This document shows positions 40,491 to 48,823 of a stretch of 64,000 nucleotides of DNA, piece after piece. This DNA comes from Asticcacaulis sp. GTDB taxonomy: Bacteria; Pseudomonadota; Alphaproteobacteria; Caulobacterales; Caulobacteraceae. The translations under genes and the position numbers were made by a program. Position 1 is the first letter of the stretch; each line of letters opens with the position of its first letter. The stretch lies in the NCBI GenBank assembly GCA_024707255.1, contig JANQAC010000002.1:1110001-1174000 (forward strand), read 5' to 3'. The notes below the pieces were generated by a model. The model saw only the letters and a list, made by a program, of their open reading frames with translations. It did no database searches and was not told where the DNA came from.

Positions 40491-41151
40491 ATGATCACCG
40501 TTCACCACCTCGATAATTCCCGTTCGCAACGCATTCTGTGGCTGCTGGAAGAGCTGGGCCTGCCTTACGAAATCAAGGCTTATAAGCGTGGCAAGGATAT
40601 GCTGGCGCCGCCTGAACTAAAGGCGGTGCATCCGCTTGGCAAGGCACCGGTGATTACCGATGGCGCCCTGGTTGTAGCGGAGACGGGCGCCATTATGGAC
40701 TGTATCCTGTCCACCTATGGTCATGGTCGGTTGATGCCGATGATCGGCACAGAAGCGCGGTTTCAATATACCTACTGGATGCATCACGCCGAAGGGACGG
40801 CCATGACGCCTTTGCTGCTGAAACTGGTGACCAGTGCGATCAGGAGCCACGCGCCGTGGCTGATTAAGCCTGTTGCCAATCGTATAGCTGACAGTATCGA
40901 TGCCAAGCTGGTGACGCCGAACCTGAACACAAATATCGATTTCTGGGAAAACACCCTGGCCAGGTCATCCTGGTTCGCTGGCGCCGAATTCAGCGCGGCG
41001 GATATTATAATGAGTTTCCCCCCTGGAGGCAGCCGCCAGCCGGGCAGGGGCCGGGGCAAGACCACATATCAGTGCCTGGCTGGGGAAAATCCACACCCGT
41101 CCGGCTTACGAGAAGGCGCTGGCGCGGGGCGGGCCGTATGCCTATGCCTGA
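40491..41151 (+). CDS. Glutathione S-transferase, frame broken by one base
   Basis: Thioredoxin-like N-domain MITVHHLDNSRSQRILWLLE with the Ser of SRSQR in the catalytic position, HPLGKAPVITDG (cis-Pro) and VVAETGAIMDCI (glutathione-binding E-T/S). The C-terminal helical domain follows. At a run of six C (41018-41023) the frame slips; with five C it reads SFPLEAAASRAGAGARPHIS and ends KALARGGPYAYA at 41151, about 219 residues. AAGGAG precedes the ATG. Probably an intact gene with a homopolymer error. Substrate unknown. Confidence 0.87.
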
Positions 41152-41226
41152 TCAGAGGGTGATGCAGCCGGCGAAAGCCAGGCCAATAAAGGGCAGAACG
41201 ACTAGCTTGAGAATCAGCTTTTTCAT
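41152..41226 (-). CDS. Tiny lipoprotein 1 (24 residues)
   Basis: MKKLILKLVVLPFIGLAFAG then C-I-T-L and stop: a complete type II signal peptide with lipobox AFAGC but only four residues after the signal. AGGAGA is placed about 10 bases before the ATG. It directly abuts the stop codon of the convergent GST. It would be an entericidin-like lipid-anchored micropeptide. Two similar genes lie just upstream on the same strand. Confidence 0.6.
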   Translation of the reverse strand: MKKLILKLVVLPFIGLAFAGCITL

Positions 41227-41283
41227 GATGGGTACTCTCCTGAAGTAACACTCAGGCTACGGTGCGGAAGACCGCTTGTAAAT

Positions 41284-41316
41284 GCGTAAGGCACCGTTTT
41301 TAGCAGTGCCTTACGC
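41284..41316. repeat. Perfect 11-bp inverted repeat between lipoproteins 1 and 2
   Basis: GCGTAAGGCAC and its exact inverse GTGCCTTACGC flank an 11-base T-rich loop. On the reverse strand it follows lipoprotein 2 by about 27 bases and is followed by ATTTAC, so it may be a weak terminator or an mRNA-stabilising hairpin between the two genes. Confidence 0.5.
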
Positions 41317-41342
41317 GATCGGGCATATTCCGGCCAGGTTCT

Positions 41343-41459
41343 TTAACGGCTGGATGAATAGGTCAGATGGTCGGCGCCGCTGCGATCGATGATAATGCAG
41401 CCGGAGAGGCTGGCCGCGAGAATGGCGACGCAGGCAAGTTTGATGGCAATGGATTTCAT
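41343..41459 (-). CDS. Tiny lipoprotein 2 (38 residues)
   Basis: MKSIAIKLACVAILAASLSG with lipobox SLSGC at residues 17-21, followed by IIIDRSGADHLTYSSSR. The layout is the same as lipoproteins 1 and 3: MKx opening, short hydrophobic stretch, lipobox, very short polar tail. GGGGAAAACC precedes the ATG. Probably outer- or inner-membrane anchored through the lipidated Cys; function unknown. Confidence 0.65.
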   Translation of the reverse strand: MKSIAIKLACVAILAASLSGCIIIDRSGADHLTYSSSR

Positions 41460-41479
41460 GGTTTTCCCCAGGGTTGGAT

Positions 41480-41644
41480 TTAGAAGGATTGCGAGCCGCT
41501 GACCGTTTCCGCCGGTTTTTCGTCGGCCGGTGCCGGTCCATTGTCGGTGTGGTAGGTGTGATCCGGCGATACATACATGATGCAGCCGGTAAGGCTTATT
41601 ACCAGTGCGGCCGTGCAGGCCAGTCTGATGATGAGATGTTTCAT
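41480..41644 (-). CDS. Tiny lipoprotein 3 (54 residues)
   Basis: MKHLIIRLACTAALVISLTG with lipobox SLTGC, then IMYVSPDHTYHTDNGPAPAD and a Glu/Ser-rich end. It is the first gene of the trio on the reverse strand. Its tail shares a D-H-x-T-Y phrase with lipoprotein 2 (ADHLTY versus PDHTYH), suggesting duplication. An inverted repeat AACGGT-aaatga-ACCGTT at 41710-41727 lies in its upstream region and may be regulatory. Confidence 0.65.
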   Translation of the reverse strand: MKHLIIRLACTAALVISLTGCIMYVSPDHTYHTDNGPAPADEKPAETVSGSQSF

Positions 41645-41750
41645 GGCGGTGTCTTTCGTCGAGACGCCGGATGCGCCCCCTTGAATTCAAATCTAGATTT
41701 CGATCTATGAACGGTAAATGAACCGTTTCCACCTTAATTCTATTTAATAT

Positions 41751-42752
41751 TCAGGCGGTAATCGCCTTTTCTTGCGCCTGTGCCTCTTTTGCCCAACGGC
41801 TGGCGAGTGGCGTACAGATCAGCAATTGCAGCGGATGATAGATCATGATCGGCAGCAGGATCAGTCCCAGGCCAGACGCATGACCGGCGAAGATGAGCGA
41901 CGCCATCGGTACGCCCGTGGCCAGACTCTTTTTCGTGCCGCAGAAAACCACGGCTGAACGGAAGGCGGGGGCTATGCCGCCATAATCGCACAGTTTCCAT
42001 AGAAGCAGCAGTACGCCAAAGAACAGGACGAGCGTAGCGGCAATGACGGACAGCAGGGTCGCCAGGCTGGTGGAACCCCAGATATTGAGGGCAAAGGAGT
42101 CGCAGAACGAGGTGTAGACAAGCAATAATATGGTGCAGCGGTCAGCCACATGGGCCAGTTTCTTGTGGCGATGCAGCCAGGCGCCGATCCAGCGGCGCAA
42201 AACCTGGCCAATGACCATGGGCAGGACCATCCATTTGAACAGGTCTATAAAAACGCCCACGACATCAAGATGATGTCCGGAGGTTTTCAACAGAAGGCTC
42301 ATCCACAGCGGCGTAACCACAATACCGATCAGACTGGAAATCGTGGCGTTGAAGACCGCCACGGGCACATTGCCACGCGCCGCCGAAGTCATGGCGACAG
42401 ACGAGGATACGGTCGATGGCAGAGCGCATAGATAGAAGAAGCCGAGTTGCAGGTCAGGGCTGATCCAGCGTCCGGCGATGGCCAGAAACACAAGGCCGAT
42501 GACGGGGAAAAGCACAAAAGTGGCGCTCTGGATGATCAGGTGCAGCCGCCAGCGCAAAACGCCGTCTTTCAGGGCATTGAAAGAAAGCATGGCGCCATTC
42601 AGAAAGAAGATCAGTGCGATCCCCAGCCTAGTCAGCAGTTCCGGATGCAGAAAGCCGCCATGCGCACCCGGCGCCGGAAACAGGGCCGCCAGAATGATGG
42701 CGATGACCATGCCCGTCAGGAAGCCGTCAAATTTCAGACTGCCTATTTTCAC
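41751..42752 (-). CDS. Bile acid:sodium symporter-like transporter (SBF-like)
   Basis: 333 residues from GTG at 42752. Ten hydrophobic segments; landmarks GIALIFFLNGAMLSFNALK, LCALPSTVSSSVAMTSAARGN (the Ser/Thr-rich crossing helix of BASS proteins), FCGTKKSLATGVPMASLIF and a C-terminal LPIMIYHPLQLLI. This is the PF13593 (YfeH/Rch1-like) branch of the BASS superfamily; substrates are uncertain, and related proteins affect Ca2+ or organic-anion homeostasis. It starts 11 bases after the TrmH-like gene stop, so it is in the same operon. Confidence 0.87.
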   Translation of the reverse strand: MKIGSLKFDGFLTGMVIAIILAALFPAPGAHGGFLHPELLTRLGIALIFFLNGAMLSFNALKDGVLRWRLHLIIQSATFVLFPVIGLVFLAIAGRWISPDLQLGFFYLCALPSTVSSSVAMTSAARGNVPVAVFNATISSLIGIVVTPLWMSLLLKTSGHHLDVVGVFIDLFKWMVLPMVIGQVLRRWIGAWLHRHKKLAHVADRCTILLLVYTSFCDSFALNIWGSTSLATLLSVIAATLVLFFGVLLLLWKLCDYGGIAPAFRSAVVFCGTKKSLATGVPMASLIFAGHASGLGLILLPIMIYHPLQLLICTPLASRWAKEAQAQEKAITA

Positions 42753-42762
42753 AGAGCCTGCC

Positions 42763-43554
42763 TCAAAGCCCCGCCGCCGCATAGATCATTATGCCGGTGG
42801 CGACCGACAGGTTGAGGCTGTCGGCACGGCCCTTCATTGGAATCTTGACATTGGTATCGCAGATGGCAGCGACTTCCGGCGTCAGGCCGGATTGTTCCGT
42901 GCCCATGACGATCAGGGTCGGTCGCGTATAGGGCGCCGTGCGGTGGTTGTGCGTGGCGGTGAGCAGGGTGCCGACCACCGAACCGGTCCAGCGCCTGCGA
43001 TCGGCCAGGAAGTCATCACGGCTGCACTTGACGATCGGCAGGGCGAAGACCGAACCCATGGTGGCGCGCACGGTTTCCACCGAAAACGGATCGACGCAGT
43101 CGTCGATCAGGATGACGCCGCCAATACCGGCCGCGTCTGCGGTGCGGATGATGGTGCCGAGATTGCCGGGATCGCGTACCTGTTCCAGTGCCACCCAGAC
43201 ATCATTTGATTGCGGATCGATATCGGCCAGGGTCTTGACGACCTGGGCAAACACCGCGACCACCATCTGCGGATTGTCTTTGCGCGAAATTTTCTCAAGA
43301 ATTTCACGCGTTACTTCCAAAACCTCACCTTTTGCCTTCAGGGTTTCATCGATTGCGCGGCGCAGCAATGGATGCTGGTCGGCATCCTTGCCATAGACCA
43401 GAATCTGCGGGGCAAATCCTTGGTCGAGGGCATCGATGATGATCTTCAGGCCCTCGGCCAGGAATTGCCCGGTGGCCTCGCGTTCCTTGCGCATATGCAG
43501 GGCGCGAATGTCCTTGACAGTCTGGTTGGTGAGAGAGGTTATCTGCTTAATCAC
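42763..43554 (-). CDS. TrmH-family RNA 2'-O-methyltransferase
   Basis: 263 residues from GTG at 43554 with GAGGTGG upstream. An N-terminal substrate-binding domain (TGQFLAEGLKIIIDAL) precedes the SPOUT catalytic domain: motif 1 LEQVRDPGNLGTIIRTADAA, motif 2 VMGTEQSGLTPE, motif 3 IPMKGRADSLNLSVATGI. It should 2'-O-methylate a nucleotide in rRNA or tRNA; the target is not readable from sequence. Its start overlaps the 3' end of the RlmI-like gene by 8 bases, a sign of translational coupling. Confidence 0.9.
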   Translation of the reverse strand: MIKQITSLTNQTVKDIRALHMRKEREATGQFLAEGLKIIIDALDQGFAPQILVYGKDADQHPLLRRAIDETLKAKGEVLEVTREILEKISRKDNPQMVVAVFAQVVKTLADIDPQSNDVWVALEQVRDPGNLGTIIRTADAAGIGGVILIDDCVDPFSVETVRATMGSVFALPIVKCSRDDFLADRRRWTGSVVGTLLTATHNHRTAPYTRPTLIVMGTEQSGLTPEVAAICDTNVKIPMKGRADSLNLSVATGIMIYAAAGL

Positions 43555-44485
43555 GCATCCACCTCGCAAAGAAACTCAGGCCGATCTCGCGCGGCGCAAT
43601 ATCAGCCGGTTTTACGCCTTTAGGCGGCTTCAGGTCCTCGATCAGGGTCAGTTCGCCGTAATCGACACGGCCCACTTTGGCTGGTCCCACGGCTTCAGCC
43701 ACCAGATGCGCCAGGGCCGGGCCGGAGACACGGGCGGCATAGGCGTTGAGCAACAGGAAAGACGCTTCATCGCTCAAAAGCTGGGCGCACAGATGAACCA
43801 TTTCCGGCAGATCCTCAAACAGCCGCCAGACCTCTCCGGTGGGGCCGCGACCGTATTTCGGCGGATCAAGGATGATGCCCTCATATTTCGATCCACGCTT
43901 GACCTCGCGCTGGACATACTTGCGGGCGTCTTCACAGATCCAGCGGATCGGCGCTTCGCTCAGGCCGGAAAGGGCGGCATTTTCGCGCGCCCAGGCGACC
44001 GCCTTTTTGGAGGCATCCACGTGAGTGACGCGGGCGCCGGCTGCCGCGGCCACCAGGCTGGCGACGCCGGTATAGCCGAAGAGGTTCAGTACGCGCGGGC
44101 TGTCGAGTTTTGCCACGGCTTCTTTTTGCCACGCCCAGTTGGCAGCCTGCTCCGGAAAGAAGGCCAGGTGGCGGAAATTGGTGAAGCGGCCATGAAATCT
44201 GACCCCATTCTTTCCTGAAGAATCGGCCCAGCCCAGCGTCCATTGGTCGGCGGGCCGGCGTGGAAACCGCCAGTTGCCTTCATCGTCCTCGCCTTGCGGA
44301 TCGAAAATGGCGTCGGCCTTGTCCCAGAGCTGAGGGTATTTCGGCGTCCACCAGCATTGCGGCTCGGGGCGAATGACAAGGTAATCGCCATAGCGCTCCA
44401 GTTTCCGGCCGTCGCCGGAATCGACGAGGGCGTAATCAGCCCAGGCTTTGGTGCGTAAGGTTGTCGGAGTATCGGTGATGATCAT
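43547..44485 (-). CDS. RlmI-like class I SAM-dependent methyltransferase
   Basis: 312 residues from ATG at 44485 (MIITDTPTTLRTKAWADYAL). The SAM-binding site is NLFGYTGVASLVAAAAGARV, then THVDASKKAVAWARENAALS (ribose-binding Asp) and the catalytic-type ILDPPKYGRGP. This is the pattern of the YccW/RlmI group that makes 5-methylcytosine in 23S rRNA, but the PUA domain usual at the N-terminus is missing, as in many alphaproteobacterial homologues. The start region overlaps the end of the glycosyltransferase gene by about 50 bases. Confidence 0.82.
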   Translation of the reverse strand: MIITDTPTTLRTKAWADYALVDSGDGRKLERYGDYLVIRPEPQCWWTPKYPQLWDKADAIFDPQGEDDEGNWRFPRRPADQWTLGWADSSGKNGVRFHGRFTNFRHLAFFPEQAANWAWQKEAVAKLDSPRVLNLFGYTGVASLVAAAAGARVTHVDASKKAVAWARENAALSGLSEAPIRWICEDARKYVQREVKRGSKYEGIILDPPKYGRGPTGEVWRLFEDLPEMVHLCAQLLSDEASFLLLNAYAARVSGPALAHLVAEAVGPAKVGRVDYGELTLIEDLKPPKGVKPADIAPREIGLSFFARWMRD

Positions 44486-46070
44486 GCTCAAGGCCATAAG
44501 CGCATGGCCCGTCTTCGTAAAGGGGCTGGACGGCAAAAGTTGCGGGCGCGTGATCGGTCTTGTCCCAGTGAAAGGGCCGGGTTGGCAGTTGCCACAGGGC
44601 AAAGCCGGCGGCGACCGATTGCAGGCACCAGTAGGCCGGGGCGCTGAATATATCGGCCCACGTCAATCTCAGGCCGGCGCGGCGTGCGGCAAGGGCAATG
44701 GTGATCATGCCGCTCAAGGTTCCGAACAGGAACAGGGACAGATCAAACGGTGACAGAATATGAAGGGGATGCGCGGGATCGCCGATGCGCTGCAATTCCG
44801 TCAGCAATAGGGAAATGATCACCATCAGGCTGAAAGGCGCGTAGCAGACGGCGGCCGCGACGCTTAAGCCCACGCCGAGGAACAGGCCCAGCCAGGTGCG
44901 TGGCTTCAGAGGTGTATTGAGGCGTGTATGGACCAGCAGGGTCTGCATATAGCCCTTTATCCAGCGGGTCCGTTGCGGAATCCACGTCTGGCTGAAAACA
45001 GGCGGCGTCTCGACCGTGGGCGAGGCAATCATGCCGGTCTGGTAGCCCAGTTGCGCCAGACGCAGGCCGAGATCAGCGTCCTCGGTGACATTGAAAGCGT
45101 CCCAGCCGCCAACAGTACGCAGGACGTCTGCCTTGAAATGATTGCTGGTGCCGCCAAGCGGGAAGGGCAGGCGCAGGGCGTTCAGCGCCGGTAAAAGCAC
45201 ATCGAACTGCACGGCATATTCGGCGGCGAACTGACGGGGTATGAAACCGGTCCCACCCTTTGGCCGCAAAGGGGCTTGAAGGCAGGCCAGCATTGGATCA
45301 CCCTTGGCAAACGCCCTGGCAGCCTCCCGTAGTTGGTCTGGTTGAGGCTGATCCTCGGCATCATAGATCACGATGAGATCGCCCCTGGCCTGTTCCAGTG
45401 CGTGGTTGAGCGCGCGTGGCTTGGTGCGGGGAAAGCCGGGCGGAACGGCGATGACCCGCATATAGTCCGGGAGGCTGTGGACACGGAATGCTGTCAGGGT
45501 ATCTTCGTCATCCGATTCCAGGGCAAACAGAATTTCGATCCGGTCGCGGGGATAGTCGAGCGCCTGCATGGCGCCCAGAAGCTGCGGGATAATGCCGGCT
45601 TCCTTGTAAAGGGCGACAATGACGCTGTAGGCCGGCAGGTTTTCATTGACCGCCTCGGTCAGGGGATCTGCCGGTAGGTTGGTGGCGGGAAAGATCAGGC
45701 AGGCGGCGAGGCGCAGCAGGGCATTGCCCATAAAGCAGGCCCAGCCTGTCCAGTACAGGCCGCTAAGCAGGCCGGAGACTGACCACAGGCACAGTCCGCA
45801 AAATGACAGGCCGATGATGACAAACAGGCATAGTTGCTGCCAGGAAAGTCCTGAACGCGCGGAAAAAGATGTCTTGAGAGGTGAGATCGCCGCATGACTG
45901 CGCCAGGGGATGACGACCGCGAAAAAACCTGCTTTAAAGCCGCCTGGGAAGATCTGGACTGTGACGTCGTGGTATCCGAGTCTGCGCACAACCACTTTTC
46001 GGTAAATGTGCGCAACAGCGCATCGCTTCTTCGATATGGTTTCATTTTGAAACGCCCCCAGAATAGCCAT
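44436..46070 (-). CDS. Membrane glycosyltransferase, GT2 family (QxxRW type)
   Basis: About 544 residues from ATG at 46070, but no ribosome site is visible and the true start may lie further in. Two N-terminal hydrophobic segments, then a GT-A domain: YSVIVALYKEAGIIPQLLGA, IYDAEDQPQPDQL (DxD), VTEDADLGLRL (catalytic ED) and QRTRWIKGYMQT (QxxRW), followed by three or four membrane segments. This is the processive-synthase-like GT2 layout shared with cellulose synthase and XagB-type proteins; product unknown. No co-synthesis genes are adjacent. Confidence 0.85.
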   Translation of the reverse strand: MAILGAFQNETISKKRCAVAHIYRKVVVRRLGYHDVTVQIFPGGFKAGFFAVVIPWRSHAAISPLKTSFSARSGLSWQQLCLFVIIGLSFCGLCLWSVSGLLSGLYWTGWACFMGNALLRLAACLIFPATNLPADPLTEAVNENLPAYSVIVALYKEAGIIPQLLGAMQALDYPRDRIEILFALESDDEDTLTAFRVHSLPDYMRVIAVPPGFPRTKPRALNHALEQARGDLIVIYDAEDQPQPDQLREAARAFAKGDPMLACLQAPLRPKGGTGFIPRQFAAEYAVQFDVLLPALNALRLPFPLGGTSNHFKADVLRTVGGWDAFNVTEDADLGLRLAQLGYQTGMIASPTVETPPVFSQTWIPQRTRWIKGYMQTLLVHTRLNTPLKPRTWLGLFLGVGLSVAAAVCYAPFSLMVIISLLLTELQRIGDPAHPLHILSPFDLSLFLFGTLSGMITIALAARRAGLRLTWADIFSAPAYWCLQSVAAGFALWQLPTRPFHWDKTDHAPATFAVQPLYEDGPCAYGLEHDHHRYSDNLTHQSLG

Positions 46071-46101
46071 AAGGCGCAGGTTTTGGTGCCGAATAAACCA
46101 A

Positions 46102-47013
46102 TTGGAAGTAGGCGGGTTGCGGAAAAAATACACCCAAAAGTTGATTTTAGGAGGCGTCTTCGGGGTAAGTCTTTGCCTTTGCGCTGTTGCCGCCGTCATA
46201 TGGGCGAGCCGGTTGCCGCCACGAGAGACGCTGGCGGCGGGGACGCAGCCGCTGAAAGTCATTTCGCTCGATGGCTGTGCCGACCAATATGTGCTGGCCC
46301 TGGTGCCGCGCAATCAGATACTTGGCCTGTCAGACCGGGCGCGGCTGTCGGATGCCTATTTCCGCGAACGTGCGTCGAACGTGCGACGTATCCAGCCGCG
46401 TCTGGAAACAATACTGGCGCTAAAGCCAGACATAGTGGTGCGCACCTGGGGCGGGGAGCTGGACCTGATCAAGGCGCTGGAAAAGCACCACGTCCGCATC
46501 GTCAATATCAATAACATCACAAACTACGACCAGGCCAAGCCTGAGCTATTCCGGGTCGCCGCCGAGCTGGGGCAGGACGCCGGCGCCGGCATAGAGGCCC
46601 GCAGGTTCGATCAGGCCATGGCCGCCATCCGGCCGGTGGGGCAGGGACGAACCGCGCTGTACTACACGCCCGGCGGTTACAGCGCCGGGCCTGACACCAT
46701 GGTCGGCGATATGCTGCAAAGATTGGGTTTCAAGCTGGAGACTCAGAATAAGGGGTTCTTCTACCTGTCCCCCGAGGTTCTTCTCAGCATGAAGCCCGAT
46801 ATATTCGCCCTGGCCTTTTATGACGATCGTTACGCCATGCGCCGTGTGCCGGGGCGTAACCCGCTGGTCCGTGCAAAAATCGCGGCGTCGCCCAATTTCA
46901 CCTTGCCGCGGCAATCGGTAAGCTGTTCGGGGTGGTATACGGCCTATGATCTCAGCGAACTTTCGCAATCACCGCTGACCGGCAGCGGCGGCCTGAAGGC
47001 GGTGCCGCAATGA
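46102..47013 (+). CDS. ABC importer substrate-binding protein (BtuF/FecB type)
   Basis: About 300 residues; start uncertain (TTG at 46102 or 46117). An N-terminal hydrophobic segment ([22 protein letters not shown]) exports or anchors it. The Fe3+-siderophore/cobalamin-binding fold is indicated by [40 protein letters not shown] and [20 protein letters not shown]. Its last codons overlap the permease start (ATGA), so the three-gene importer is a single operon. Ligand (vitamin B12, haem or siderophore) not decided; no TonB receptor or riboswitch is adjacent. Confidence 0.87.
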   Translation: MEVGGLRKKYTQKLILGGVFGVSLCLCAVAAVIWASRLPPRETLAAGTQPLKVISLDGCADQYVLALVPRNQILGLSDRARLSDAYFRERASNVRRIQPRLETILALKPDIVVRTWGGELDLIKALEKHHVRIVNINNITNYDQAKPELFRVAAELGQDAGAGIEARRFDQAMAAIRPVGQGRTALYYTPGGYSAGPDTMVGDMLQRLGFKLETQNKGFFYLSPEVLLSMKPDIFALAFYDDRYAMRRVPGRNPLVRAKIAASPNFTLPRQSVSCSGWYTAYDLSELSQSPLTGSGGLKAVPQ

Positions 47014-48006
47014 CGCTTTCGCTCCGTAGTCTATCAATGGCGCTTGGCGTTGCGATTGTCATTCTCCTGATTGTCCTGATGCTCTTCGGAGATGTGGCCA
47101 TGAGTGGTGACATGTGGTTCGACGCGTTCTTCCGCTGGAACTCACTGCCGGCGGAAATCATCTGGGGTATTCGCCTGCCGCGTAATCTGGCGGGTGTTGG
47201 CGTCGGGGCCATGCTCGGCATGAGCGGCGCCCTGATGCAGGGCCTTTTGCGCAATCCGCTGGCGGAACCGGGCCTGCTCGGCGTTTCAGCGGGTTCGGGT
47301 CTGGGGGCGGCACTGGCGATTGTGTTCGGTCTGGGTTTGACGCCTTTTGCCGTTGAAGGATCTCGCCTTGGCAGGTGCGGTTCTGGTTGCCGTGATACTG
47401 CTGGTATTTGTTCAGCGTTTTCCGCAGCGTCAATCATTAATTTTGTTGGGCGTCGGTCTCTCCAGCCTGTGCGGCGCTTTAATGGCCCTGGTCTTCAACC
47501 TGTCACCGTCACCTGTCACCACCTCTGAAATGCTGAGCTGGATGATGGGCTCTGTGCAAAACCGTAGCTGGTACGACGTGCTGATGTGCCTTGTCGGCCT
47601 GGCGATTGTATGCGGCCTTTCTCTGCGCCTGGGCAAAGGATTGCGTTTCCTGACCCTGGGCGAGGAAACCGCGCGATCCATGGGGATCGATATGACGCGT
47701 CTGACGCAGGTCATCGTCATCGGTTCGTCACTGTTGGCAGGGCTGTCGGTGTCGGTGGCGGGCGTGATCGGTTTTGTCGGACTGGCAGCGCCGCACTTCG
47801 TCCGCGCCTTTGGTATCAAGGATCCCTATGCCCTGATCTGGCCGTCGGCCCTGACCGGTGGATTGATGGTTCTGGTGTCGGACGGCCTTATCCGCTTGCT
47901 GCCGCCCACGGCCGATGTCCATCTCGGAGTCCTGACCTCGTTGGTCGGCGCCCCGCTTTTCGCCATACTGGCCTATAAGAGCGCCAGAAGCTGGATGCAG
48001 GATTGA
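47010..48006 (+). CDS. FecCD/BtuC-type ABC permease, frame broken by one base
   Basis: Starts [20 protein letters not shown] with the family signature [20 protein letters not shown], then [20 protein letters not shown]. Near 47345-47358 (CTTTTGCCGTTGAAGG) one base too many breaks the frame; after correction it continues [15 protein letters not shown] to [27 protein letters not shown] and [10 protein letters not shown], about 331 residues and about ten TM segments. It pairs with the binding protein before it and the ATPase after it. Confidence 0.9.
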
Positions 48007-48027
48007 TTTACTTGGCGCGCTTTTTAT

Positions 48028-48052
48028 CCAAAAAGTGCGGACACTTTTTTGG
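48028..48052. repeat. A/T-rich hairpin inside the ABC operon
   Basis: CCAAAAAGTG and CACTTTTTTGG flank CGGA, one T out of register, between the permease stop and the ATPase start. A related CGCACTTTT...AAAAAGTGCG hairpin occurs at 54333-54358. It could dampen or set the level of ATPase expression, or be a copy of a small palindromic repeat. Confidence 0.5.
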
Positions 48053-48061
48053 AAAGCGCTT

Positions 48062-48823
48062 ATGCCGAACCTTATTCTCCAGTCCGTCAGCGTCAAACTC
48101 GGCCGCGACACCGTGGTCCATGACGTGTCGGCCGAACTGGCGCCCGGCAAGCTTTACATACTGGTAGGCCCGAACGGCGCCGGCAAGACGACCCTGCTCA
48201 AGGCCATGGCGAGCCTCATTTCCTTGCAGTCGGGCATGATCAGCTACAATGGCCTTGATCTCGCCTTGCAGCGGCCGGGCGTGCGCACCGAGCATATCGC
48301 CTATCTGCCGCAGGAGCGCAGCATCGCCTGGGATCTGAGCTGTGTCGATGTGGCTGCCTTGGGCGCGCAGCATATGGCACCTGAACTGGCCCGGCAGAAG
48401 GCATTTGCCGAACTTCAGTCCCTGGGTCTGCAGGAGGTTGCCGATCGTGGCGTCTTCAAGCTTTCAGGCGGTCAACGGGCGCGCGTGCTGCTGGCCAGGG
48501 TGCTGGTAAGTCAGGCGGACGTTCTGCTTCTGGATGAACCCCTGATCGCGCTTGATCCCGCGTGGCAGAGGCAGGTGCTGATCCGGCTGAAACAGCGCGC
48601 CGAAGCCGGTCAGACCGTCATTCTCAGCCTGCATGACCTGCATCTGGCGGCGCAATTTGCCGATACGGTCATGCTGATGGATAAGGGGCGGCTCGTGAAG
48701 ATAGATGGGCCGGAAAAGATATTTATTCCCAGTCTGTTGTCGGATGTTTTTAATCTGAAAGGCGAGTTGGTGGGGGACGAGGGGCAGAAGACTCTCCGGC
48801 TGGAGAGTCTGCCGCTCCTTTAA
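48062..48823 (+). CDS. ABC transporter ATPase (BtuD/FecE type)
   Basis: 253 residues from ATG at 48062 with GGAAAG upstream. Walker A GPNGAGKTT (residues 36-44), Q-loop LPQERSIAW, signature LSGGQRAR (134 onward), Walker B LLLDEP and switch His in SLHDLHLAAQ. It completes the iron-chelate/cobalamin-type importer with the two genes before it. Its stop overlaps by two bases with the convergent lytic transglycosylase stop. Confidence 0.92.
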   Translation: MPNLILQSVSVKLGRDTVVHDVSAELAPGKLYILVGPNGAGKTTLLKAMASLISLQSGMISYNGLDLALQRPGVRTEHIAYLPQERSIAWDLSCVDVAALGAQHMAPELARQKAFAELQSLGLQEVADRGVFKLSGGQRARVLLARVLVSQADVLLLDEPLIALDPAWQRQVLIRLKQRAEAGQTVILSLHDLHLAAQFADTVMLMDKGRLVKIDGPEKIFIPSLLSDVFNLKGELVGDEGQKTLRLESLPLL

